From Sediminibacterium sp. (lineage in GTDB: Bacteria; Bacteroidota; Bacteroidia; Chitinophagales; Chitinophagaceae), in assembly GCF_030695065.1 (NCBI RefSeq), contig NZ_JAUYTR010000007.1:124001-188000 (forward strand): a stretch of 64,000 bases of DNA. Reading direction: 5' to 3'. Both the position numbers and the translations under genes were made by a program. Every line of letters starts with the position of its first letter. Position 1 is the stretch's first letter. Below are positions 36,802 through 44,668 of the stretch, piece by piece. Below the pieces are notes generated by a model that was not told the origin of the DNA, searched no databases, and saw only the letters and a list, made by a program, of their open reading frames with translations.

Positions 36802-37980
36802 CTACAAATCGGTATGTCGCCTCCGTTTTCGCGCTTCTTTTCTGCTTTCTATAATTCTACCGAATAGAAATTCCTCTATATCATCATAGTTGAGTTCTAA
36901 TTCGTCTATTGCAATATCTACATCTTTCTCTTCCAAAATACTCGCTGGAATTACAATTGTATGCTCAAAGATTATATTGTCGGTATCCTCTGCCAAGTAC
37001 ACATGATCATTCCAATCGGATACTGATGGTAATTTTACATCATCATAAATTTCATAGTACAATGATCGATCCATAAAGAAATCGATGGAAGCTTCCCCAG
37101 TTATTTTTAACGGAACGTAAAATTCTCCATCAATTAATTTTACCTCGTCTGTATTGATTGATACTTTGACATCATCAATCGATCCGACAGAGATATGATC
37201 ATCGTTTGATAGAGGATAGTCAACGAAAGCTTCAAACGGTTTCCACAGATATACTTCTTCTTCAATGACTTTCCGCACCGACGGTATCAAGTCGATGAAT
37301 TTCATCATTAATAATTCGTTTTTGCCTTTATGCTCATAGTAGAGTTTAGTACATTCAAACTCATTTGAATTGTAAAAATTCTCAAATGTTTTGTGAACAG
37401 TAATGTTTGATATCGTAGCAGCTGTAGCTCCTAGGTTCTCATCGCTCGAAAGAAAATGTATTGGATGTTTTAATGCAAGGTCCTTCAGGCTTTCGAAAAT
37501 ATAGGCATCGGGAATATCTTCTCTACTTTTTAATTTTTTAAACGGCGGCAAGACAGAGAAATATCCTTCAAATATTTTCGCTGTGTAATCTTCACGAAGT
37601 GGATGAAGAATAGAGTTAGTTTCTTTTATGTATTCATTCCAGACCTTCTCCACTGAATCTTTCACCATAGGTTTCGTCTTACGTATTTGATAAGCAATTC
37701 TATTAAGGACTAATTCCTCATCTTCGTGGAGACCCTTACGCGATAGGTTTTTAAGTTTATTTTCTGCAGTGTCGAGTTCACTGGTAATATCTGCAATATT
37801 ATGCGAAGTGCATTCCTTGTAAACTATCCAAGGAAAATGCATCTTAACTAATCCAAGCTTAGCCAAGGAACGCATGTAAATCATATCGGTTTTGTTTAAA
37901 GATCTATCAGTACGCAAAACGTTACTATCAAAAACGACATGTATTAAATCTGGCTTTCTTACCGTAGGTTCTTCCATCAA
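36802..37980 (-). CDS. PIN-domain (DUF4935-like) putative RNase
   Basis: 392-residue protein convergent with the island operon (22 bases between stops). The first ~190 residues form a PIN-like domain with acidic residues at the expected places: Asp18 in VVFDSNVL, Glu56 in YKECTSH, Asp158 in DIPDAYIFESL and Asp180 in FLSSDENL. The C-terminal 200 residues are beta-rich, acidic and unrecognised, perhaps a sensor, ending in a strongly basic tail (RKEARKRRRHTD). Could act as an RNA-cleaving effector controlled by the neighbouring operon or as a separate toxin; no small antitoxin gene is seen next to it. Upstream 195 bases up to the FecR remnant hold nothing recognisable. Confidence 0.75.
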   Translation of the reverse strand: MMEEPTVRKPDLIHVVFDSNVLRTDRSLNKTDMIYMRSLAKLGLVKMHFPWIVYKECTSHNIADITSELDTAENKLKNLSRKGLHEDEELVLNRIAYQIRKTKPMVKDSVEKVWNEYIKETNSILHPLREDYTAKIFEGYFSVLPPFKKLKSREDIPDAYIFESLKDLALKHPIHFLSSDENLGATAATISNITVHKTFENFYNSNEFECTKLYYEHKGKNELLMMKFIDLIPSVRKVIEEEVYLWKPFEAFVDYPLSNDDHISVGSIDDVKVSINTDEVKLIDGEFYVPLKITGEASIDFFMDRSLYYEIYDDVKLPSVSDWNDHVYLAEDTDNIIFEHTIVIPASILEEKDVDIAIDELELNYDDIEEFLFGRIIESRKEARKRRRHTDL

Positions 37981-38175
37981 TAGAATATTTATATCACAAA
38001 AATACTAAATACATTTTGTGGGCAGTGCTTTCTTCCGAACCTTGTAGATCTCAAGCCAGCCTTTTTACACTCATAATTGCCCCATAACATTAAATTAATC
38101 AACATCACCGTAGGGTCACCCTCCATTTTCAGAATCGTCGAATAAAGGGCGGTTGTTCAGCCCCCTTCTTAACCA

Positions 38176-38545
38176 GTGAAAGAACAAACGTTTACATCCT
38201 TACTTACGCGATACCGCCTAGGTGCAGCTACACCTGACGAGCGGGAGTTCCTGGAGCGCATGTTTGAATGATTATCAAACGAGCCTAAATCATCACAGAA
38301 GAAGACTGGCAGTTGGCGCAAGGGGAGGAAAGCATGTTTAAAGCGATCACAGCTGGATATGAACGGGAAGAAGAACCAATTGCCGCGGAAACAGAACAGA
38401 CAGACGCCACACGGATTGGCACGCCGTGCCGGGATCAGAAGATTGATCACAGTGGTAACAGCTGCATGTGTTCTGGCACTTGCTAGCGTAGGGTCGTATT
38501 TCCTGTTTTTTAACGGAGGCAGACAAGGCCCAACCAGCCCTTACT
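38176..38545 (+). pseudogene. FecR-type anti-sigma factor remnant
   Basis: Three segments in shifting frames reconstruct the front of a FecR anti-sigma factor. The first, from GTG 38176 to a stop at 38271, reads KEQTFTSLLTRYRLGAATPDER, typical of the N-terminal zinc-less anti-sigma domain. The second (about 38292-38405, other frame) reads ITEEDWQLAQGEESMFKAI. The third (about 38410-38530) gives RRLITVVTAACVLALASVGSYFLFF, the membrane anchor. The periplasmic FecR domain is missing. The piece is visibly GC-richer than its surroundings, suggesting an origin from a GC-richer Chitinophagaceae genome and later decay at the island's right side. Confidence 0.72.
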
Positions 38546-38978
38546 GCCCAACACACCGGAATTCGAGATGAATAAGTCGATCAAGGGAAAGACCGGTCCT
38601 TTCAGCGACCTCCAGTAGCTCAAGTCGCAGTTCTTGTCGGCAGGTATTAAGCTTACCAGAAAATAAACGGAGATCAAAACTCATTGGTTAAACTTTTGAT
38701 CTTATAGATATATTGAAATGGAATGAGAGGACGATAGTTCTAATCGGTGGTACAAAATTTACATACAAACTGATATAAAAAAAGCACCATTGATATCCTG
38801 TATTTTGTACCTTAACAATAGTTCTTTCACAAACACATTTTCTATCCTGAGTTATTCCTTGAGTTAAGCTTTTTAAAAAAGTAACTTGCTGAATATTAAC
38901 ATATTAGTGCCCCCCCCATTTAATTTCAATTAAAAAAGAATTAATTTGAAAGATATATTCTTTTAATACAACCAATTC
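38546..38978. other. Intergenic region with inverted repeat and C8 tract
   Basis: About 430 bases without gene. GGTACAAAAT (38749-38758) recurs inverted at 38802-38811. A run of eight C (38910-38917) lies 61 bases before the ankyrin gene, in the likely promoter area. GC falls to the normal local level from about 38650. Confidence 0.5.
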
Positions 38979-40250
38979 ATGAAAAGTTATCTTTTAAAAG
39001 GGTTATTCTTTTGCTGTTTATTTTTCTCGTGGACCAATTTTGTTATTGCCCAAAAACAAAATATTTTTTCATTAGTAAAAGAAGCTGATCCAGCAAAACT
39101 TAAAAAGTACCTAGATACGACTAAAATTCCGCTTAATATAACGAATACAAAAGGCTATTCACCTTTGCATATGTTGATTGAGCACTATGTACAATATCGT
39201 GTTGATTATGCTGCAACTGATGAAGCAAAATACAATATCACCACTACAAAATCAGAGATGTATTGGGATTGTATGAAATTGTTATTAGATAAAGGAGCAC
39301 CACCAAATCAATTGACTCCTGAAGGGTGGAATGCTTTACAATATGCGGTGCTAAATGGTAAACTATCTGCTATTAACCAAATACTATTAAAAGCAAAGGG
39401 GGGAGATATCAGAGACCAAAATGGAAATACACTATTGCATTTAAGCATGTTAATCAATCCTGATGAAATAATGCCAACTTTTCATGAGCAGTTAAGTGGG
39501 CTATTAGTAGCTTATAAAATTGAAAAATATACTACTAATTTCCTGGGTCAAACTCCACTTGTTTTTTACATGAGTCAACCTAGGTGTAATTGGAAAAATC
39601 CTTTAAACGTACCAGCTTTTAAAATACCATCAACCACTAACTCGCAAACAAATATTAATTGTCAAACAAGTGCAACAAACCGAATGTTAGAAGTTTTTCA
39701 AGACTATGAACTTAAGTGTATTTTAACCAAAGACTTTTCAGGAAGAAATGCTATGGATTATATGAAAATACAGAATCCTTGGGCAGAAAAGTCTTTCGCC
39801 TCTTTTGTGAGTCGTGCCTCGGCAGCCCATAAAGAAGTAGAGAATTACCAACGGCAGATAAATGAAATTACTAGGCAGAATTTGGAAATATACAAAAATA
39901 ACAAGCTAGCTGCTAAGGGTAGTAATGAGTGTACAAAATGTTTAGTAGACAAATCATTTAATATCAAATACGAGTATGATTGCAATAAAAATCAGTTTAG
40001 CAATGATAAAATTGTTGCTTATAAAATGACTTCAAAAGTATCATTTGAGGTTAAACCTAACAAGATGGTAATTTTTTTTCCTAATCATGTAATTGAAGCC
40101 CCTATTATTGCAAGTAAGTATAATACTATTGGATTTATAGAGTATGAGTTGGATAATTATGCATTTAAATCAGTAGGTTTTAAAAATGATTTGAGTCATG
40201 TCTTTTTAATACGTAAAACTGGAACTGTAGAGGGATTTTGTAATTTTTAG
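38979..40250 (+). CDS. Secreted ankyrin-repeat protein
   Basis: 423 residues. A signal peptide (MKSYLLKGLFFCCLFFSW..., cleavage near VIAQ) is followed by ankyrin-type repeats: KGYSPLHMLIEHY, a second with MKLLLDKGAPPNQLTPEGWNALQYAVLNGK, a third DQNGNTLLHLSML, and weaker FLGQTPLVFYM and FSGRNAMDYMK. A coiled-coil-like stretch near 275-305 and a C-terminal unrecognised beta-rich part with a Cys pair (CTKC) complete it. Probable periplasmic or surface protein interaction role. First gene right of the island. Confidence 0.7.
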   Translation: MKSYLLKGLFFCCLFFSWTNFVIAQKQNIFSLVKEADPAKLKKYLDTTKIPLNITNTKGYSPLHMLIEHYVQYRVDYAATDEAKYNITTTKSEMYWDCMKLLLDKGAPPNQLTPEGWNALQYAVLNGKLSAINQILLKAKGGDIRDQNGNTLLHLSMLINPDEIMPTFHEQLSGLLVAYKIEKYTTNFLGQTPLVFYMSQPRCNWKNPLNVPAFKIPSTTNSQTNINCQTSATNRMLEVFQDYELKCILTKDFSGRNAMDYMKIQNPWAEKSFASFVSRASAAHKEVENYQRQINEITRQNLEIYKNNKLAAKGSNECTKCLVDKSFNIKYEYDCNKNQFSNDKIVAYKMTSKVSFEVKPNKMVIFFPNHVIEAPIIASKYNTIGFIEYELDNYAFKSVGFKNDLSHVFLIRKTGTVEGFCNF

Positions 40251-40271
40251 TATGATAAACAAAATAATTCC

Positions 40272-40805
40272 ATGACTAAAATAGTAGGCTTTCTCCGCGG
40301 CATCAATGTTGGTGGTCATCATAAAGTGCCAATGGCAGAGCTAAAAAATATCCTTACTCAATTTGGCTGTGAAAATGTAATAACGATTTTGAATTCAGGA
40401 AATTTTGTATTCGAATTAAAAAATGATGACCTTAAAGCTTTAGAAAACAAAATAGAATCAGTTCTAGCTAAATCATTTGGATTTGCTATCCCAGTGATTT
40501 TAATCTCCCATAAACAATTAACCCAATTGGTTAATAAAGACCCTTTTGCAGGCATTGATGTTCACAAAAATATTCGACTATATATATCATTTTTAAAGGA
40601 TACACCTAAGGTAAAGCTTGCTATTCCTTACATATCCAATGACCAAGCATTCAGCATTATTGGTGTGAAAGATAAAATCATTGCAAGTGTTTTAGATATC
40701 ACTACCACTAATACCCCAAAAGGAATGGAAGACTTAGAAAAGCTTTTTGGGAAAAATATTACCACCAGAAATTGGAATACGATTCAGAAAATACATAATT
40801 GTTGA
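40272..40805 (+). CDS. DUF1697 family protein
   Basis: 177-residue cytosolic protein of the DUF1697 family, whose biochemical function is unknown. The hallmark FLRGINVGGHHKVPMAELKN opening is at residues 7-26, followed by the TILNSGNFVFE strand. Length is standard. 21 bases after the ankyrin gene; three operator-like repeats of the following hip operon begin 4 bases after its stop. Confidence 0.85.
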   Translation: MTKIVGFLRGINVGGHHKVPMAELKNILTQFGCENVITILNSGNFVFELKNDDLKALENKIESVLAKSFGFAIPVILISHKQLTQLVNKDPFAGIDVHKNIRLYISFLKDTPKVKLAIPYISNDQAFSIIGVKDKIIASVLDITTTNTPKGMEDLEKLFGKNITTRNWNTIQKIHNC

Positions 40806-40809
40806 AAAA

Positions 40810-40948
40810 TTCACATTATAGTGTGAAAAATGAGCTAATTTATCTTGAAGTCATTAAAATATTTAAAAATTCACATTTCGGTGTGAAAATTGTTACTTTT
40901 TTCGATTATTTTCATAATATTGTATCATAAATCACACTATAATGTTAA
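40810..40948 (+). promoter_or_regulatory. Three HipB-type operator-like palindromes
   Basis: TTCACA-N6-TGTGAA occurs at 40810-40827 and 40870-40887 (exactly 60 bases apart), and a related ATCACACTATAATGTTAA at 40931-40948, 61 bases further and covering the ATG of the XRE gene. The equal spacing, about six helical turns, suggests cooperative binding or looping by the encoded HipB-like repressor. Confidence 0.7.
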
Positions 40949-41166
40949 TTAGTGAAATAGGAAATAGGATAAAATTGAGAAGAAAGGCATTACGAATTAC
41001 TCAATCAGATTTAAGCCAACTTGCCAATATTTCAATAAACACTTTATACAAAATTGAGAGAGGTCAAACCAATCCAACAATTGATATTATTGAGAAGATT
41101 ATAGCAGTCTTAGGTTTGGAAATGAAACTATCAGTAAAAGAAAGTTCAATTAATCCTCTTTCATGA
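40942..41166 (+). CDS. hipB: HipB-like XRE antitoxin/repressor
   Basis: 74 residues, almost entirely an XRE helix-turn-helix: IGNRIKLRRKALRITQSDLSQLANISINTLYKIERGQTNPT-type pattern, with recognition helix around residues 25-42. As antitoxin of a HipBST-like operon it should repress its own promoter via the palindromes upstream, one of which covers its start codon. The stop overlaps the next start by 4 bases. Confidence 0.85.
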   Translation: MLISEIGNRIKLRRKALRITQSDLSQLANISINTLYKIERGQTNPTIDIIEKIIAVLGLEMKLSVKESSINPLS

Positions 41167-41489
41167 GAAAATTAGGCATTTATCGTAATAAAGAATTTGC
41201 AGGAATGCTTACAGAAGTAAGCAGAGAAATGTATGTTTTTGAATATGATGAAGCATATTATAATGACAATTCAAAACCTCCAATAAGTCTCACCATTCCG
41301 AAATCACAAAAAGAGTTCACTTCATCTTTTTTGTTCCCATTCTTTTTTAATATGCTATCTGAAGGTGTCAATAGGCAATTGCAATGTAGACTGCTAAAAA
41401 TAGATGAGCACGATCATTTTGGGTTACTTTCTGCTACTGCACAACATGATACTATTGGAGCAATAACTGTAAAACCATTCAAATTTTAA
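41163..41489 (+). CDS. hipS: HipS-like protein (HipA N-terminal subdomain)
   Basis: 108-residue protein corresponding to the separate N-subdomain 1 of HipA (Couple_hipA type): opens RKLGIYRNKEFAGMLTE, contains the SLTIPKSQK strand and FLFPFFFNMLSEGVNRQ. In the E. coli O127 HipBST system the equivalent HipS, not HipB, neutralises the kinase; the same arrangement here suggests the same role. It is flanked by overlapping starts and stops on both sides (4 bases and 1 base). Confidence 0.82.
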   Translation: MRKLGIYRNKEFAGMLTEVSREMYVFEYDEAYYNDNSKPPISLTIPKSQKEFTSSFLFPFFFNMLSEGVNRQLQCRLLKIDEHDHFGLLSATAQHDTIGAITVKPFKF

Positions 41490-42493
41490 TGAGCCAAATA
41501 GAAATAACATATTGTCCAGGAACATTATCAGAGGGTTTTACAACTTATAGCCCTTCGTGTTTACGCAATATGTTTAATAATAAAAAAGTAAGTCATATCC
41601 TTCCTTACGACGCTCCACAAGTAAATGAAGTTGATTCAGAAAAATTTATGGAGAATAGAAAAAGGATATCTATATCTGGTGTTCAAGAGAAAATGTCTTT
41701 GCTATTAAATAAAAATAATTTGCGTTTAACTGAAAATGGAGAGCAAGGAACATATATATTAAAACCAATTCCTAGAGATCTTAAAAAAGTTGATCAAGTG
41801 CCTGCCAATGAGCACTTAACAATGCAAATAGCCTCTCAAGTATTCGGTATTAACACTGCTCATAATGCAATGATTTTTTTTAAGAATGGTTCTCCTGCAT
41901 ATATCACAAAGCGTTTTGATGTTAGGGCGGATGGATCAAAATGGGGTAAGGAAGATTTTGCAACGCTTGCTGGAAGAACTAAAGATAATGCAGGTGCTGA
42001 TTTTAAATATACATACTCTTATGAAGCTGCAGCAGCTATCATAAGACAATATGTTCCTGCATGGAGGGTAGAAATTGAAAAGTATTTTAAAATAATAGTA
42101 TTCAATTACCTTTTTTTAAATGGGGATGCACATTTAAAAAACTTTTCCTTATTGGAAAGTGAAACAGGAGATTATTTATTAAGCCCTGCATATGATTTAA
42201 TCAATACAAGGTTGCATGTGGATGATACAGATTTTGCATTAGATAAAGGATTATTTGAAGACAATTATCAATCTGAAACCTTTAAAAAAACATTCCATAG
42301 GGGGAAGCATGATTTTGAAGAGTTTGCAAAAAGAATAGGCGTTTCAGAAAATAGAATTGAAAAATTATTAGAACCATTTTTAGTTAAGCAAAAAACTGTT
42401 GAGATCCTTGTAAATCATTCCTTTCTAAATAATCCCAATAAGCGCGGATATTTAATGGATTATAGTTCAAGAAGAAACTTACTGATAAAGTGA
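41489..42493 (+). CDS. hipT: HipT-like serine/threonine kinase toxin
   Basis: 334-residue HipA C-terminal kinase. The Gly-rich loop SISGVQEKMSLLL has S61-I-S63, the S-I-S autophosphorylation pattern known from HipT, where HipA has a different serine. Catalytic Asp213 and metal-binding Asn218 in NGDAHLKN, and Asp236 of YDLINT are intact, so it should be active. HipT of E. coli phosphorylates tryptophanyl-tRNA synthetase and HipA glutamyl-tRNA synthetase; the target here is unknown. Translationally linked to HipS (TAATG overlap). Confidence 0.87.
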   Translation: MSQIEITYCPGTLSEGFTTYSPSCLRNMFNNKKVSHILPYDAPQVNEVDSEKFMENRKRISISGVQEKMSLLLNKNNLRLTENGEQGTYILKPIPRDLKKVDQVPANEHLTMQIASQVFGINTAHNAMIFFKNGSPAYITKRFDVRADGSKWGKEDFATLAGRTKDNAGADFKYTYSYEAAAAIIRQYVPAWRVEIEKYFKIIVFNYLFLNGDAHLKNFSLLESETGDYLLSPAYDLINTRLHVDDTDFALDKGLFEDNYQSETFKKTFHRGKHDFEEFAKRIGVSENRIEKLLEPFLVKQKTVEILVNHSFLNNPNKRGYLMDYSSRRNLLIK

Positions 42494-42500
42494 GTTTGAT

Positions 42501-42529
42501 TTTGCCTCATTTAATTAAAGCTATCTTTG
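42501..42529 (+). promoter_or_regulatory. Promoter of the DEAD-box helicase gene
   Basis: TTTG (42501-42504), 17-base spacer, TATCTTTG (42522-42529), an exact match to TTTG/TAnnTTTG; 16 bases to the ATG at 42546. Confidence 0.55.
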
Positions 42530-42545
42530 TATATTATAACATAAT

Positions 42546-43874
42546 ATGACCTTTCAAGAACTTAATCTCAATACAGCCCTCTACTCAGCCTTAGATGATT
42601 TAGGGTATACAACCCCTACAACTATTCAACATAAGGTATTTCCAATAGCAATGTCTGGAAAAGATGTATGTGGGATTGCCCAAACAGGAACCGGTAAAAC
42701 TATTGCTTATTTATTGCCCTGTTTAAAACAATGGAAGTTTGACAAAAATAAAAACCCACAAATTTTAGTGGTTGTTCCAACCAGAGAATTGGTTGCTCAA
42801 GTGGTAGAAACCGTTAAGAAATTGACTTCTTATATGAGTTTGATTGTGGTAGGTGTTTATGGCGGTGTAAATATCAATACCCAGCAATTGGAAGTGGAGA
42901 AAGGGGTAGATGTATTGGTTGCTACTCCAGGACGTTTGTTTGATTTGGCCATGAACGGAGCTTTTAAAACAAAGTATATTAAAAAGCTAGTGATTGATGA
43001 AGTAGATGAAATGATGAATCTTGGATTTCGCACACAGTTGAGAAATATTATGGATTTGTTGCCTCCGAAAAGACAAAATCTATTGTTTTCTGCAACCATT
43101 ACTGAAGAAGTAGAATCTTTAATGGAAACCTATTTTAATGCACCTATTCGTGTAGAAGCTGCCCCAACTGGTACGCCATTAGATAATATAGAACAAAGCC
43201 GTTTTAATGTTCCTAATTTTTACACCAAAGTAAACTTGCTAGAACTATTATTAGAGCAAGATACATCAATGACGAAAGTTTTGGTTTTTGCAGCAACCAA
43301 AAAATTAGCTGATCAATTATTTGAGTCATTGGAACAGAGATTTGCAGGTTCAATAGGGATCATCCATTCTAATAAAGAACAAAACCATCGCTTTAATACC
43401 GTTAAAAAATTCAAGGATGGTGATTACAGATTTATTATTGCTACTGATATTGTTGCGAGGGGAATTGACATTGCCGAAGTAACACATGTGATCAATTTTG
43501 ATACACCTGATGTTCCTGAAAACTATATACATCGAATTGGAAGAACAGGACGGTTTGATAAGAAGGGAATTGCCATCACTTTTACCACCGAGAAAGAAAT
43601 GCCTTTTATTGTTGCAATTGAGCAATTGATGAAATACGAAATACCTGTTAATGAATTACCAATTCACTTGAGTATCTCCGATATTCTTACAGAAGACGAG
43701 AAGCCTAAAGTGTATATGAAAGTTCCGTATATTAAGCCAAAAAAGAAATCGGAAGCTGGTCCTGCATTTCATGAAAAATCAGCAAAGAATCAAAAGCGAA
43801 ATGTAAAAGTGAGGCGTAAAGATGCCATGAAGAAAAAATATGGCAAACCCATCAAAAGAGGAGCAAAAAAATAA
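42546..43874 (+). CDS. DEAD-box-family RNA helicase (motif DEVD)
   Basis: 442-residue ATP-dependent RNA helicase. Q motif (FQELNLN ... TTPTTIQ), motif I AQTGTGKT near 45, Ia PTRELVAQ, II DEVD in VIDEVDEMMNLGF (Val in place of Ala), III SAT, V ATDIVARGIDI and VI HRIGRTGR are all present. The DEVD form is seen in this Bacteroidota subfamily and does not by itself mean loss of activity. The basic C-terminal tail (about 60 residues, many Lys/Arg) would bind RNA. Cold shock or ribosome assembly roles are usual for such enzymes. Confidence 0.92.
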   Translation: MTFQELNLNTALYSALDDLGYTTPTTIQHKVFPIAMSGKDVCGIAQTGTGKTIAYLLPCLKQWKFDKNKNPQILVVVPTRELVAQVVETVKKLTSYMSLIVVGVYGGVNINTQQLEVEKGVDVLVATPGRLFDLAMNGAFKTKYIKKLVIDEVDEMMNLGFRTQLRNIMDLLPPKRQNLLFSATITEEVESLMETYFNAPIRVEAAPTGTPLDNIEQSRFNVPNFYTKVNLLELLLEQDTSMTKVLVFAATKKLADQLFESLEQRFAGSIGIIHSNKEQNHRFNTVKKFKDGDYRFIIATDIVARGIDIAEVTHVINFDTPDVPENYIHRIGRTGRFDKKGIAITFTTEKEMPFIVAIEQLMKYEIPVNELPIHLSISDILTEDEKPKVYMKVPYIKPKKKSEAGPAFHEKSAKNQKRNVKVRRKDAMKKKYGKPIKRGAKK

Positions 43875-43906
43875 TCATCAACCAATAATTTTCTAAATTC
43901 AAGAAT

Positions 43907-44668
43907 ATGAAAAAGAATAAATTCATTGTCCTTTTAACATTGGGGTTTCTTGCTTTTTCAATAAATACTTTCTCCCAATCTTCTTCTAAGCCAACTTATG
44001 TAATTGTGCATGGAGCTTGGGGCGGTGGATGGGCATTTAAAAAAGTTGATTCTTTGCTTACAGCAAGTGGTAATAAAGTATACAGGCCTACTTTAACTGG
44101 TCAAGGTGAACGCGTACATTTAGCTACACCTGAAGTTGGATTGGGTACGCATATCAATGATGTAGTAAACACTATTCTTTTTGAAGACCTAAAAAATATC
44201 ATTTTAGTTGGTCATAGTTATGGCGGTATGGTTGTAACGGGAGTAGCTGATAGTTTACCAGAAAGAATTTCCAAACTGGTTTATTTAGATGCTTTTGTGC
44301 CTGAAGATGGAGAGAGTGTATTTGCTCAAGGTAAAACACCCGAAGGCATGAAGCCCTTGATTGAAAATGGATTTTTAGTTCCAAGATGGGTAAGGCCGAA
44401 TCAATCAGCTCCAAAAGATGTTCCTCATTCTGTAAAAACTTTTACCGATAAAATCAGTTTAAAAAATCCAAAACGATTATCCATACCTACCGCCTATATA
44501 CTTACTGTAGAGAAAGGCAAGGACTCTGATAAAGATGATTTTTCTACACAAGCCGATAAGGCTAGAAATAAAAATTGGCCTGTCACAATTTTAGAAGCAG
44601 ATCACAATCCTCAATGGTCAGCACCTTTTGCTTTAGTAGGATTATTCAATAAGCTTAAATCCAACTAA
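43907..44668 (+). CDS. Secreted alpha/beta hydrolase
   Basis: 253 residues with a signal peptide (cleavage near FSQS). Alpha/beta-hydrolase core: oxyanion HGAWGGGWAF, nucleophile Ser in VGHSYGGMV (about residue 103), later Asp in LDAFVPEDG and catalytic His in EADHNPQWS. The pattern matches the salicylate-esterase/pyrethroid-hydrolase-like group. Substrate unknown. Convergent with the next gene; the reading frames overlap by 4 bases. Confidence 0.85.
   Translation: MKKNKFIVLLTLGFLAFSINTFSQSSSKPTYVIVHGAWGGGWAFKKVDSLLTASGNKVYRPTLTGQGERVHLATPEVGLGTHINDVVNTILFEDLKNIILVGHSYGGMVVTGVADSLPERISKLVYLDAFVPEDGESVFAQGKTPEGMKPLIENGFLVPRWVRPNQSAPKDVPHSVKTFTDKISLKNPKRLSIPTAYILTVEKGKDSDKDDFSTQADKARNKNWPVTILEADHNPQWSAPFALVGLFNKLKSN

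Noticed and set aside
40810..40887. TTCACA-N6-TGTGAA as CRP sites
   Set aside because: CRP sites have TGTGA first and TCACA second; here the half-sites are in reverse order, and a HipB-like regulator is encoded next to them.
36780..42500. Search for the right-hand attachment repeat matching the tRNA-Pro 3' end
   Set aside because: No copy of the CTTCCCGAC-GAAACAAA stretch was found; the only similar piece, near 38030, matches too poorly.
42996..43010. Loss of helicase function because motif II is DEVD
   Set aside because: All other motifs are intact and the Ala-to-Val change keeps the catalytic Asp-Glu and last Asp.
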